Shown here in pieces: positions 11,205-23,401 of a stretch of 64,000 nucleotides of DNA. Made by a program: the position numbers and the translations under genes. This stretch comes from Microstegium vimineum (Eukaryota; Streptophyta; Magnoliopsida; Poales; Poaceae), in NCBI GenBank assembly GCA_022036555.1, contig CM039126.1, positions 7,732,079 to 7,796,078 of the forward strand. Direction: 5' to 3'. Position 1 is the stretch's first letter. The number at the start of each line of letters is the position of its first letter. The notes under the pieces are model-generated. The model searched no databases. It saw nothing but the letters and a program-made list of their open reading frames with translations, and was not told the origin of the DNA.

Positions 11205-12054
11205 AGAGTTAAATGCACGGTAGGTCCATTAATTTTTGGTGGTGTGCTATCTAGATTTATCAACTTTCAAATTATATTTTTTGGGTTCATTAACTTTTGG
11301 TGGTGTGTTATTCAGGTCCATCAACTTTGAAATTGAATCTTTGGGTCTATTAACTTTTGGTGGTGTGTCATCCGAATTCATCAACTTTTAAATTGCATTT
11401 TTAGGCCCATTAACTTTTTAATTGATTCACCGCAAATCCATACTCCTTCGACTAGCAACTAGATTTGACGGTGGGTACCACCATGATTCATAGTAAAAAA
11501 ATAAATGTAAAATAAATAATAATATGCTATGAATATATATAGATACATAAATAAAGCAAATAGAAAATAAGTCAATACAGAATAAAAACATAAATAAAAA
11601 ACATTAAAAAAAGAAAAAACACACTAAATAAAGAAAAATAAGAATTAAAGACTGATGGAAGGGAAAATGGAATATAATATGAAACGATACATAAGAAAGA
11701 ATATAATAAAAGATATATTGTATTTTACACATTTCTACTCCACGATGATCGTTTATTTGGCGTGTCATGTGAGATCTATTCGCTAATTAAAAGGGTATGC
11801 ATCTATGATGAATTAGTTAAAAAGTTTATAGATCTAAAAGTGCAATTTAGAAGTTGATGAACTTGAATGACACACCACTTAAAATTAATGGAACCAAAAA
11901 TACAATTTGAAAGTTTTTTTTAAAATAAATGCAGTTTGAAAGTTATTGAAATTACATCATCAAAAGTTAATGGATCCAAAAATACAATTTGAAAGTTAAT
12001 AGACCTAGATGAGACACAACCAAAAGTTAATGGACCTACATTGTATTTAACTCT
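11205..12054. mobile_element. 850-bp foldback element made of inverted 60-bp modules
   Basis: The ends AGAGTTAAAT and ATTTAACTCT are inverted, and the similarity continues inward (TAGGTCCATTAA and its complement). The left arm carries three direct modules of about 60 bp, starting near 11224, 11284 and 11344, each with CATTAACTTTTGGTGGTGTG. The right arm carries related modules in reverse orientation. No protein and no clear target duplication. The MITE at 29494 has similar ends (TTAAATGCA). Confidence 0.75.
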
Positions 12055-12453
12055 TTACTTTTTATTTTTAATATTATGACAAATGGAATATAGAATGCTC
12101 GCGTAAAAAAAAAACTGTCAAAACCTACTGTTTTCTTTTGGAAACAATTATCTGAAAATGTTTATTTGGCTTACAATGCATCCGCAGAGTTCTGTGCGTG
12201 GTGTGAGTCGTGTAAACAAATCACAAACAATTTCATTTCTGATTTCTCTTTCCCCGATTCAAAACTTCCTCCATTCCCTCGAACCCCAACCCCAACGCAA
12301 TCGAATCTCGCCTCTGCGGCCGCTCTCCCCCTCCTCTGCATAAACGTCGCTCAGCTTCCCGCCCGCTCGCCTATCCGCCCCAAAGCCCCCAACCCATTTG
12401 AAATCACGCCGCGTTGGCGTGTAATCGGCGATTCGGCGGCGGCGGCGGCGGCG

Positions 12454-15400
12454 ATGGAGGTAGGTGACCTGCACAAGGTGTGGGAGGTCCGTGCGCTCAA
12501 GACCAAGCCCGACGCGGCCGCCGCTCGGGCGACCCTCGACCGCATCGCCAAGCAGGTCCAGCCCATCATGCGCCGCCACAAGTGGCGCGTCAAAGTCCTC
12601 TCCGAGTTCTCGTAAGCGTCGTCACGAACCCTAACCCTAACCTCCCTTCTCCCCCTCCACGCCTCCCGATCGATCGGTTTGATGGATCCCCGTGCGTGTC
12701 GGGGTTTGTGATTGATCAGGCCGCGGAAGCCGAATCTGCTGGGGATCAATGTCGGCGCGGGCGTCGAGGTCAAGCTTCGGCTGCGGCGCGCCGGCCGCGA
12801 CCATGACTTCATCCCCTACGAGGAGGTGCTCGACACCATGCTACACGAGCTCTGCCACAACCAGCGCGGGCCCCACGATGCTCAGTTCTACAAGCTCTGG
12901 GACGAGCTCCGCAAGGTGCGTCGGCTGCTCTATGCTTTTGTGCTGCTGCTTTACACAATGTGGGATACTGGTGGTTGTATATATTGGCATGGAATGGTTG
13001 TGCTGCTTATGCGAACAATGCTTACCTCTGACTGAATGATTCATTGTTGCACATGTCAACTTTGTCCTCCTCTTAAAAGGATTATTTGTAATGATGCTGT
13101 ACCTAGAAATTTAAAGTAATTTTTAGTTCTACTACATCTAACCTAGATTGATATTTGATTGGATGCCCTACTATGGTTACCAAAAACTAAAATATGCAGA
13201 ACTTCTTTTTTTCCTGTGCAGCATCCAAACTTAATTCAATGGGAACATCTTTGTCTCTATATCAATCTGTATGATTATTACCCCACTTGTATCATAGACA
13301 TACAACTCTATTATTTACTTTGTAATGGTTTATACATTCTGGATATGTTGGGAGTGGAGTGGGGAGAAGAGCTTTACCTGTGTTTGCCAAACAATAATGC
13401 GAAATGAGGGTATTCAAATCATAATGAAGATGTAGTGAGGACACTGGACTATATTTGGGGGAAAGTTGTGGCAATTGGCAAGGTCTTTGGAATGAAGTTT
13501 TACTTCTGTTGAAATCCTTACAAAAAAACAAATGCAAATCCTGTTATGTTTCAGGACTATGGTTTCTTCTATCACTAAATCGATCTTAACTCATTTTTGT
13601 ATTTGGTGACGTGTAAGATTGAGGTAGTGAATCTGTATTCTTTTTTGTGCTTGAGTGAGCTTTGCTGTAATCTTTGTACCTTATATTTTGACCAAGCACA
13701 TCTAGTTCTGTCATTTGTAATTTTCTTTGTGTCAGTTTTGTGCTCTTGAATGCAATTTCAGTTTTGCTCATGTGGTGCCAAATATTTTTACTAATGACCC
13801 TTCTGTTGTTTATGATAAATCTTCCAGGAATGCGAAGATCTTATTTCAAAGGGTATCACTGGAGCAGGACAAGGGTTTGATGGTATAGGAAGGCGAGTAG
13901 GTGGGTTTACAGTACATCCACCGCCACCATCTCTGCGGCAAGCTACGTTATCTGCTGCACAGAAGCGGGCAAGGAATGGAGCTCTATTGCCTTCTGGACC
14001 AAGAAAGTTGGGTGGAAACAGTGAAATTATGAGTGCGCTTACTCCAGTACAAGCTGCTGCAATGGCGGCTGAAAGGAGAATGTATGATGATTTGTGGTGT
14101 GGATCGCATGATCAATCTGGTATTGATGATTCGGATGATGTTATTATTCTTCAAGAATCACCAAATTTGGTGACAAGGGATGGAAAAAACACAAAGGGTA
14201 GCTGCTCCAACACTAATGCAGAGTCCAGCTCTTCTAGAATTCACATAGCAGCACGAGATGATAGGACAACAAGTGACGTGCTTGATAGTTCAAAGTGGGA
14301 ATGCGGTGCTTGCACTCTTCTGAACCAGGCAAGTTTTTCAAAGTGCCTAATTAAAATATCCATTTTACCTACAAAACTGTGAGTTTATTCATGTTTTATG
14401 GCCCATTTTTTCTCTATATAGAAAACTTAGAGAAATCTCTTTTATAGTAGGACAAACTGATCTTTTTCATTCTGATCCATTTGCATTTATCATTGAAATT
14501 CATCCATTTCATTAACCCGCATTCATATGCTGAACATGATAACCCTGTAGAATCTTAGTTAAACACTTTGTTTGGATTAGAGCATACATGTCTGAGCATC
14601 AGATGTGTATTTATTGTGGTGCTTGTTGATAAGTTCTGAGCCAAGCTTAGTTGGCGAGGGGTATGGATGTACAGGGGTCTGTTTGGCAGGGCTTTAGAGC
14701 TAGAGTTTCAGCTCTGTTCTACAGCTCCACAGCTCTACAACTCTATCTGTAGAGCCACTCTGTCCATGTGGGTGTTTGTCTGGCAGCCTCATTAATTTTG
14801 ACTAAAATTGTATGAACAGTTGCTATATTACTGTTCATTTAATGGAGAATTAGTAGTGCAGGGGTGGTCAGGGCCCATCTGGCCCCTACCAAGCTCCGCC
14901 CGTGACTGTATGCCTCTTTAGTTTTGGGAAACCTGCTGTTTGTGATATATGGAGAGAGTTAATATCTGCAGGTTTCATGACTTGTAGGTTATAGCTAGTG
15001 GCCTAGTGTACTGGTCATCGCCCATATTTAATTTGCCTGTATGCAAGCCAAATTCCAATTTAAGCTACCTTGAAAATCACCAACAGAGTTCCATCCTTGC
15101 AAAGTGTCGAAAGTTTCTTTTGTCCCAGAAAAACATTACCTTGTAGTCACATTTGCTTGCTTCACTATATTTGTTTTCCCATTCTTTTATGGTAATATAT
15201 ACTTGTGGTTTTGTATTACATCTAATCTTCATTTCTTCCATGTATTTTTTGTACTACACATTTTTCTTACTACTAGCATGCTTTTCTCTAACACATTACA
15301 AACCTCTGCAGCCTCTGGCACCAATCTGTGAAGTTTGTGGTACAACAAAACCCAAAATTGCAAAGGCAAAGTATACAACTTGGTCCTGTAAATTTTGTAC

Positions 15401-15500
15401 TCTAGAGAACAGCACTAAGCTTGACAAATGCTCGGCATGTGATCAATGGAGATACTCACATGGACCACCTGTAGCCACATATGGCCCAAGCTATGATTGA
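12454..15500 (+). CDS. Wss1/SPRTN-type WLM-domain metalloprotease with two RanBP2 zinc fingers
   Basis: Likely a DNA-protein crosslink repair protease acting in the nucleus. Exons: 12454-12611, 12720-12915, 13828-14328 and 15312-15500, giving 347 residues in one continuous frame. The WLM domain spans about 1-145, with the zinc/catalytic motif HELCH (95-99) and a third ligand H105 in GPHD. FDGIGRRVGG (136-145) resembles the SHP box that binds Cdc48/p97. VIIL (223-226) in an acidic setting looks like a SUMO-interacting motif. Two RanBP2-type fingers start at W275 and W309 (C-x2-C pairs at 277/280 with 291/294, and 311/314 with 325/328). Intron 3 uses a GC donor (CCAG|GCAAGT). I chose the ATG at 12454 because MEVGDLHKVW fits the family; the frame is open back to 12166, so an upstream start is possible. 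It looks functional. Confidence 0.93.
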
Positions 15501-17016
15501 GATAACAGTAAAGGCTACAATAGTAAGTAATCCAGAGTACTGTGTCAGCTCTATAATAGTCTTTTAACTTTTTCCATGTGTACTATTCACTTCTAAATTT
15601 GGTGTGTTGAAGTGTTCACATCATTTATACTGACCTGTTGGATCTATAACAGCCACTAGTGTTCTGCACACCTTATTCTCAAGATTGCTTTGTTACATCC
15701 AATTTAAATTAGGTGTTTGCATTCCCAAATGAGACATTATGCTAGATTTTATTGTGGTGTATGTACCCAAGGCAAAAGTATCCATGTACATAGTGACCCT
15801 TCATCTGATACTTTATTTTGCATTAGTGTGGACACTATGTGTAACACTTTTGAATAGTCTCTGGAGTCGTTATTTTGCTTGGAGCTTGTAATAAACTTCC
15901 TTTTGTTTTCTAGGCTATCTAGTTCTATCAGGACCCCATACTTGGACCTACACAAACTGATTTCTTGATAAATCCTTTTGAACTGCATGTTTGCACATCT
16001 GAAATGAAATACTCCCTCTGACCCAAAATAATTGTCGTTCTCGCTCCCCGAGAAATAACTTTGACTAATTTTATATTAAACATATTCATATTTATGGTAC
16101 ACAATTAATATCATTAAATAGATTGAATCTATTTTCATAATAAATTTATTTGGAGATGCAAATGTTGCACATATTTTGTATAAACCTAGTCAAACTTACG
16201 GCACGGAAACAAAGAAGACATTTATTTTGGGAAGGAGGGAGTATAAGCTACTTAACACACGGACAGTATTCTTGGAACTAAATTCTTCACATGAAGTGTA
16301 TATCTGAATGTGCAAAGCTGCAGCTCGTTTTAGTTAACTAATACAGAGCTGGTTCAGCATTGGCTTTAGTTGGTCGCCATTTGAATGTTCAGTTTCCTGC
16401 ATTTGCTTCCACTGCAGTAACATTTGAAGAGCTACCCTTATTTAAAGTTATCTGCATAACTCAACTCTAATAATGATTTCATGTGGTTCTTACAGGATGA
16501 CACTTCTGAGCAGGCATCTGCTGCATTGTCGATATAACTTGTCTTATCTGCAACAGTTCTTGCTCTATTACCAGTAATATCATATCAGGTTTCATAGTCT
16601 GGAGAAATCTGATACCTGTAAACTGGTAGTACAGTACTACCTAAGCCACCCCTTTTGTGGACGTTGCTTGGAGCAATGCACGGATTGGTAAAAAGAAACA
16701 ATCGTAGTCCACGTTAGCCCCAAGCCCGGGGCATGCAGCATCTGAACCTGTGTCTCGCCGTCTCGGTGACAGGTAACAACTCGCACCTAGCCTCCTAAGG
16801 ACACACCGGCGAATTGGTCTTTATCTATTCTGATGTCGTCTGCTCATGTTGCCGTTTTGGTGACTGGGCGAGGAAATCAATTACATTAATGTAAAGGTTA
16901 ATACAAGTATCTGCAATGTTCTTTTTTAAAAAGATTAGCCTGCTCGTTAGATCTAACCCAGAAAATCCAGATCCAAAGCTGTTCCATTTGCTCATCCATG
17001 CCGTCACCCTTACGGC
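15501..17016. other. 3' UTR of the Wss1-like gene, probably with a UTR intron, then spacer
   Basis: A GTAAGT donor at about 15522 and a TTCTTACAG acceptor ending at about 16496 would define an intron in the 3' UTR; this is inferred only. The Stowaway element at 16012-16241 would lie inside it. No further gene seen. Confidence 0.4.
16012..16241. mobile_element. Stowaway MITE
   Basis: The ends CTCCCTCTGACCC and GGAAGGAGGGAG are typical of Stowaway, TA lies on each side (16010-16011 and 16242-16243), and the length is 230 bp with an AT-rich interior. Confidence 0.88.
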
Positions 17017-17153
17017 CCAAGTTATTAGGACCGGACCGGAGATCGAACCGGTGAGGCCTTCGGTTCACTGGTCCAACCGTTTAGAACCGGTTGAACCACC
17101 GGTTCAATTAGTTTAGACAGGATGAATTGAACCGGTCACAAATACTTTGAACC

Positions 17154-17228
<75 letters not shown>

Positions 17229-17877
17229 ATAGGTGGTAAACAACACAATTTAATTGTACAACCAGAAAGTTTATACATATGTACATACAGAATTACATGT
17301 TCTTAAAATTCAAAACATCAAATGGTTTATTTTAGCTAAAAATACACATGAAAAGATAATATATGGAGCACTTATAAATTGGTGCAAAAAGGATTTAAAT
17401 AGTATATTCATTGATGTAAGAAATCTCAAATGCTAAAATGGAGTGCACCATTGCTAAGAGCTTATCGAAACAATCAAAATAGATATATTTTACATCTAAT
17501 TTGAAGCTCATTTAAAGAAGTTAAGAAAAATTGAAAATTAAAAGCCAATGTTGACGTCAGTTAACAAAAAGTCAAATGAGCCAGGAGCAGCCGGCAGCCC
17601 ACCACACAGCACACACTGACACACGCAACATCCAAATTCCAATTCCAATTCCAATTCCAATGTGAGCAGCAGTAGAACTGCATGCGCGGCGTCAGACACT
17701 CAGACCGGAGCGGTTCGACTGGAACCGGCTGGTTCACCGGTTCCATAAAAAACCGGCCGGGTCAATCGGTTTTTACTGGTTTGATTGCACAAGCGGTCTT
17801 TTAAGTGAACCGAACCGGCTTAAGCTCTGGTTCGGTCTTTTAGCGGTCGGACCGCCGGTCCGGTCCTAATAACTAGG
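17017..17877. mobile_element. hAT-like non-autonomous transposon, 861 bp
   Basis: The inverted ends contain the perfect pair AGTTATTAGGACCGGACCGG (from 17020) and its complement (to 17874), extending to 22 of 23 matching bases. An 8-bp direct repeat, CTTACGGC, sits immediately outside each end (17009-17016 and 17878-17885). Eight bases is the hAT duplication length, although the tip is not the usual CAGGG type. Both arms are packed with ACCGGT/GGTTC motifs. No transposase. Confidence 0.85.
17156..17226. repeat. (TA)n microsatellite
   Basis: About 71 bp of uninterrupted TA inside the hAT-like element. Confidence 0.95.
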
Positions 17878-17885
17878 CTTACGGC

Positions 17886-18711
17886 TTTGCGTCATCAGTG
17901 AAGTAACCGAGTACACTATTAGAGCGACGTGTGTCGCAGGGTCGCCACTGAGACTGGTACCGCCTGATCAGGTTCGTGTTGCAAGCACTTTAGAAGCAGA
18001 TGACCACCATTCCCATTATCCCCGTGTAAAGAAACTGGAAAGCGAGGTCGACAGGTTTCTTTAGTTCATTGATCTTTGCTATCTTTCTGGACACAGGACA
18101 CAGGTGCGTGCACGGACCGCATATAATTCGTTTATTGCACGTGGTGCAAAAGATGGTTGACATTCGCAGCTTCACCCGTTAGAGTTGTGTGACTTTACTC
18201 CGTATATTCATTGATCACAGGATGATCACCAAAGGCTACACGTCGCAGGCTCGCAGCGTCCAACCTTTCCCGCTGTTCGGCACTGGCTGATCATTCGAAT
18301 TTGGAGCACGTTCTGTTAAAGCGGGCCTGGGTTCTTTTGGCGGCCAGCGGCATGGTGCGCGTTGCCACATTCTCAATGAATTATAAGTCCTTATGAACCA
18401 GAGATTTTTACCCTCGTTATTAAGTCAACTTGAACTATAGATTTTTACCCTCTTAATGGGGATTTTATATTCTAATTTCTAGCGTATTCATATTTTACAA
18501 ATAAAAAAGTTTTATCATCACGAAACTCTCTTTATCCCCACAAAAGTTTTGCTATCTCTTTTTTATCCATACGTTGATATATTAACATATTAAGTACACT
18601 ATAAAACTCTAATAAAATTCATTGAAATTTGTATTATCAACATCGCACACCCCGCCATGTGCTCATGTGTAAGGGCTCGTTGCTTCGTGACTACACACTG
18701 GTACTACCGAC
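17886..18711. other. Intergenic spacer
   Basis: No gene seen. A short imperfect duplication (GATTTTTACCCTC) occurs near 18405 and 18445. Confidence 0.45.
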
Positions 18712-18915
18712 GTGTTTGGTTGCTGAAAAAGTAACGGAAACGGAAAGGGTATGTGATTGCGGGAGGAAACCATGAATTGTTATCGGATTACGCGGTGGGT
18801 GGGCATCAACTTTATACAGTCTGGTATCCGATAACGGCGGTATTCGATTTCACGACGTCGGAAACAAACGTTAAATAATAGAATCGTTTACCCGCAGTTG
18901 ACTTGAACCAAACAC
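18712..18915. mobile_element. Probable MITE with GTGTTTGGTT ends
   Basis: A 10-bp perfect inverted repeat (GTGTTTGGTT at 18712 and AACCAAACAC ending 18915), 204 bp, non-coding. No clear target duplication. Confidence 0.5.
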
Positions 18916-19503
18916 TACGTACGTACTAGGCAAAAGTTAGACAATATCATTATCCGCATTTATGTACGAACATGAAAGGGGCAGTATCAACATCGTACCC
19001 AAATGAAACAGTAGGACAGCGCATAAAAATTCATTCGCATTTCTCTATGATCCTGATTCCTGGTACGGCGGCAGCAAGCAGTGAAGGTCAGCACGCCACG
19101 GTGCGTGCCGTGCGTCTCCAATGAGGCATCGCGTCACATCTCCGTTCGACCTCCAGCTGTTGAGGATGCCGTCAGGCAGGTCGTCGCCTCGTGAGGAGCA
19201 GGAACTCAATTAAATAAGCAGAGGTTTTCTTCCTTATTTTTTTTAAAACTCAATTAATTGTACTTCATCACGGTGGCCTCCGGGGTCCCGTCCCGTTCCC
19301 CAACCCGATGAGCGACTAGGCTGTGCTGTGCTCCAATAAACGGCCACCGCAGCGCCACACGACAAACCCCGAGCGGCAGCGGCAGCGGCACCGGGGAGGA
19401 GAAGAGAAGAACCGAGACGCAGTCACGCAGACGCCATCACTACCACGGCACCACACCACGCCCCCGCCTAACGAACTCCTCCCCACCCCCGCCCTGTCAC
19501 GCC
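18916..19503. other. Spacer upstream of the kinase remnant
   Basis: Presumed 5' flank and leader of the MAP kinase kinase. The kinase C-lobe frame is open from about 19323, but the early part looks like leader sequence. No promoter element called. Confidence 0.4.
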
Positions 19504-20489
19504 ATGCGTCCGGGCGGTCTGCCGACCCAGCAGCCCGGCACGCCGGGCCGCGCGCGCCGCCGCCCGGATCTCACCCCCCCATGCCCCAGCGCGAGGTCGC
19601 CCTCTCAGCCGTCCCCTCCCTCTCGCCAGTCCCCGCCTCCGCCGTGGCCCCCCCGCCGCCCCCCCCGCTCCGTCGGCAGCGCGCCGCCCCCGGCTCGCGT
19701 GGAGCGCGTGCGGCAGCGCGGCGAGGCGCACGGCGGACGGGTCGCTCCGGTCGCGTGCTGACGGAAGGCCACGACACGCGGTGCGTCGGCTGTAAGATCG
19801 CGCGCGAGATCGCCATCCTCCGCACCGCGGAGCACCCTGCCGTGGTGCGGTGCCACGGCATGTACGAGCGCGGCGGGGAGCTGCAGATCCTGCTCGAGTA
19901 CATGGACGGCGGCTCCCTCGACGGCCGCCGCATCGCCGCCGAGCCGTTCCTCGCCGACGTCGCGCGCCAGGTTCTCTCCGGGATCGCCTACCTCCACCGC
20001 CGCCACATCGTGCACCGCGACATCAAGCCCTCCAACCTCCTCATCGACGCCGCGCGCCGCGTTAAGATCGCTGACTTTGGCGTCGGCCGCATCCTCAACC
20101 AGACCATGGACCCCTGCAACTCCTCCGTCGGCACCATCGCCTACATGAGCCCCGAGCGGATCAACACCGACCTCAATGACGGAAGCTACGACGGCTACGC
20201 CGGTGACATCTGGAGCTTCGGCCTCAGCATTCTCGAGTTCTACCTGGGCAGGTTCCCCTTCGGGAGAAACCTCGGTAGGCAGGGGGACTGGGCTGCGCTC
20301 ATGGTCGCCATCTGCTACTCCGATCCGCCTCAGCCACCGCCCACCGCCTCGCCCGAGTTCAGGGGATTCATTAGCTGCTGCTTGCAGAAGAACCCCACCA
20401 AGCGCCTGACGGCCGCGCAGCTGCTGCAGCACCCCTTTGTCGCCGGCCCGCAGCCACAGCCCCTCGCTGCTCCTCCACCGTCTTCATGA
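19504..20489 (+). pseudogene. Group-C MAP kinase kinase (MKK4/MKK5-like) with a destroyed N-lobe
   Basis: Intronless, as usual for plant MKK4/5. The N-terminus starts MRPGG and has the MAPK-docking patch GRARRRPDL. The C-lobe is intact and continuous: REIAILR of helix C, HRDIKPSNLL, DFG in KIADFGVGR, the plant activation loop T-x5-S in NQTMDPCNSS, then SVGTIAYMSPER and the C-terminal helices to HPFVAGP, stop 20487-20489. The region between docking site and helix C changes frame. A run of seven C near 19575 appears one base short. The ERVRQRG stretch (about 19700) is in the first frame again. No frame contains a GxGxxG loop or the ATP-binding lysine. As sequenced it cannot be an ordinary active kinase. 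A 388-codon ORF (19323-20489) could still be translated as a dead C-lobe protein. Assembly error is the alternative. Confidence 0.8.
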
Positions 20490-21645
20490 CCGATCACCGT
20501 TTCGGATTGGGACTTGGCTGCGGCCAGTGGACTCCAATCCAGCATTCCAGGTGTATCCTTGATGGACGGAGCTGATGTATCCTTCAGGAATTGGCTGGCC
20601 AATTTCGGTGGTGTTATATCCACCATCAACGTCCTCTTTCATTCATGGTTGCTGCTGTTGCTGCTGCAGTTAAGATCCTCCTTGATGTTCTTCAAACCAA
20701 TTTTGAGTGTTGTGTTCATCATCAATTCATCACCACGATCACGATCGTCCTCAACCAGCTCATCGCTGCGATTAAGGTCCTTTCTCCTTCCTGTTGTTTG
20801 ATGTTCTTTACTTCCAGCAATGATAGCATAACGAGAAAAAGAAAGTGTGTACAAATGATTTTGTAAAAGATCTTATTATATACTATACAGAGGTCCACTT
20901 CGTACCAATTTTCATCCTTCTAAAAAAAGGTTTGGTTAGAAACTTCAACTTTTCTTTTTTATCTCCAATCTCCATGTAGCAGAGCTGTCACATGAACTGG
21001 CAATTGTGCTAGGCTGCTAGCATCTCTCTGTGATATTTTTGGCGCATAGTTGGGTGACGATGATTGAACACTTGATGATGATAAATAGATCTGCCGCAGC
21101 TGCTGCTTGAAGGTTCTTGATTCCTTTATCCGCCGGATATATGATTGCCACAAAGCGAATCTGGAAATGCGAATAGAACCAACTTTAATTAGTTTCGTGT
21201 CTCTCTCTTGATGTTGCTCCTCAAATCTGAACCATGCCTTTCTCTCTTGCCAAATCCAATCTGCCTTTCCTTAGCCCCGGGCAAAGGTGGTGGTGGCAAC
21301 TGGCAATTGGCATGCCGATGTTCTTTTGTTTCTTGAGACTTGAGAGAAAAGAGTGGTTTCTTCTAGTAGATATCCTCACTTTGCACTACAAGCACATCAC
21401 CATATCGGCACGTCACACGTGGTATATCATATCATGGTAGGCGGTAGGCCCATGGCAGACTCAGAGGAGAGGACGGTAATGAAACGTGCGTTGCACTTGC
21501 ACCGGATAAGAGTGTCAGACTTGTGATGTCCATGATCTTGGAGACTTTTTGTGTGTGGATTTGCATTGAAACAGAGAGTGCGAGGGAAAAGTCTCAGAAT
21601 GTGGCTAGTTCCCTCGACTCAAGAGCGTCGTCCTCGCGAAGTGTG
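20490..21645. other. 3' flank of the kinase remnant and spacer
   Basis: Short ORFs on both strands only; none recognised. Confidence 0.45.
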
Positions 21646-21647
21646 TA

Positions 21648-21881
21648 CTCTATCTGTCCCAAATTAATTGTCGTTTTGAGTTTTCATGTCACAACTTTGA
21701 CTAGATTTATATAAAATACATACAACATTTATGTCTCTAAATAAATTTATTAAAAAACTAGATTAAAAGATCTATCTAATGATATTAATTATGTATCATA
21801 ACTATTAATAATTTTTATATGAAATTAATGTAAATTATTTCTCGAGAAGTAAAAAAGACAGATATTTTGGGACGGAGGGAG
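21648..21881. mobile_element. Stowaway MITE
   Basis: The ends CTCTATCTGTCCC and GGGACGGAGGGAG are of Stowaway type, TA flanks both sides (21646-21647 and 21882-21883), 234 bp, AT-rich. Confidence 0.88.
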
Positions 21882-21949
21882 TACAGTATTATGACAGATT
21901 TCAGGGCGATGTTGGCATCCGACGACTAGACTACCTTCGAAATTCGAAA

Positions 21950-22345
21950 ACATTACTAGATTACTCGTTACATCGAATCTCTAAACGCATACATGAAGTA
22001 TTAATATAGATAAAAAATAGTTTACATAGTTGTCTATAATTTGCGAGACGAATATTTTAATTTTAGTTATTCCATAGTTGGACAATATTTATCTAATACA
22101 AATGAAATGGTACAGTGCTGTTTTTCGTAAATATGAGCTAATTATTGAACTAGTTTACTAATTCATGAGATAAATCTATTAAACCTGATTAATACATCAT
22201 TAGCACATGCCGGTAGCACCATATTATCAAATTATGGACTAATTAGGTTTAATAGGTCTTACAAATTAATCTCAATCTATATAATTAGTTTTGTAATTAA
22301 CCTATATTTAATACTTTATATTAGTGTTAAATATCCTATTTCACA
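21950..22345. mobile_element. Old foldback DNA-transposon remnant
   Basis: The left half (GTATTAATATAGAT... TTTGCGAGACGAAT) is repeated in inverted form in the right half (GTCTTACAAATTAATCTC... TATTTAATACTTTA), a common grass MITE pattern. Ends and duplication are eroded, so the limits are approximate. Confidence 0.55.
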
Positions 22346-23401
22346 GGGAGAAGGGGCAGACCCGTCTGTTGTGAATGATGTTCCGTGCTTGACGACTGTG
22401 AAACCCATGGACTTTGTCCTAGAAGGAAAGGAGAAGGATGCATCATAATCCTAGTCTGTTGTATATGAGCTCTTACCAAACTTTTAGGCTCTGACATGAC
22501 TATATATATGTGAGAGCTTTATGTTGTAATTATCAATATTCGGAATAATAAAGAATAGTCTCGCTTGCACTATTTCTAGCTTGTTTCAGCATATTTAAGT
22601 TTATTCTCTCTCACAGAACACTATTCAATCAGCCGAAATCAACTGTCTTATGTACCAGCCGCCGCCCATCACCCTGCTGGCCACGCCGAGCCAAGCTTCC
22701 TCGCCGAGCCCACCTCACTGGGTGGCGCCGCCCCCCTTCTTCCCTCTCCCCCGACGCGTGAGAAGGCCTGACGCACTGCCTTCCTCTCCGTGACAAGCCG
22801 TCGTCGCCCTCACCCTGCCGGTGGGCGCCGGCCCCTCACTCGCCGAGCCCACATCGACGGCCGGTGCTGCCCCTGTGGCCCCCTCTCCCTGCCGGCCACG
22901 TCTTCTCCCCCCCACTCCTCCTTCCCCTACTCCTCCATCCCCTAACCCCAACCCTAGAGGAGAAGTACAAAGCCTTCCTCAACGACGTCCGACGCCTGAC
23001 GAACTGCTCCGTCGCCATGAAGACCTCCTCATTTCATAGCTGCTACTATGGTTCTTCACAATTTCATACGTGAGCATGCTAGTGGATGGATTGTTCGGAT
23101 TATCTTAGAATTATTTGTTTGGATTATCTTGTAATATGTTGGTTCTTTAATTTACATGTCTGTTTAGCTGTTGTATGAATTATTGAAGTACACTTATATC
23201 AACCAAGGCTAAACTGGACAGAGTACACTTCTAGCCAAACACACTCACAGACAACTCTAACTTCACTCAGAGTTAGCTTCACCTGAATTTCTGAAGTGGA
23301 GCAGCTCTGTCTAGAGTTGGAGCCATACCAAATAGCCCCTAATAGATACTCTCTCAACCGTGAATAAATTGGAGGCATGTGAGGGCCTCTGGCACTATTC
23401 A
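22346..23401. other. Spacer with a GC-rich island
   Basis: About 22640-23060 is GC-rich and open in several frames on both strands, rich in Pro, Ser and Arg. No domain is recognised, and it may be a captured or decayed exon. The rest is AT-rich. Confidence 0.35.

Noticed and set aside
14670..14900. Possible MITE in intron 3 of the Wss1-like gene (GGGGTCTGTTTGGCAGGGC)
   Set aside because: The opening looks MITE-like, but I found no matching inverted end or target duplication.
19605..20432. Minus-strand ORF of 275 codons over the kinase
   Set aside because: Antisense shadow of a very GC-rich kinase gene; no family similarity.
22715..23073. Overlapping ORFs on both strands in a GC-rich island
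   Set aside because: Low-complexity Pro/Arg/Gly; no domain or clear exon structure.
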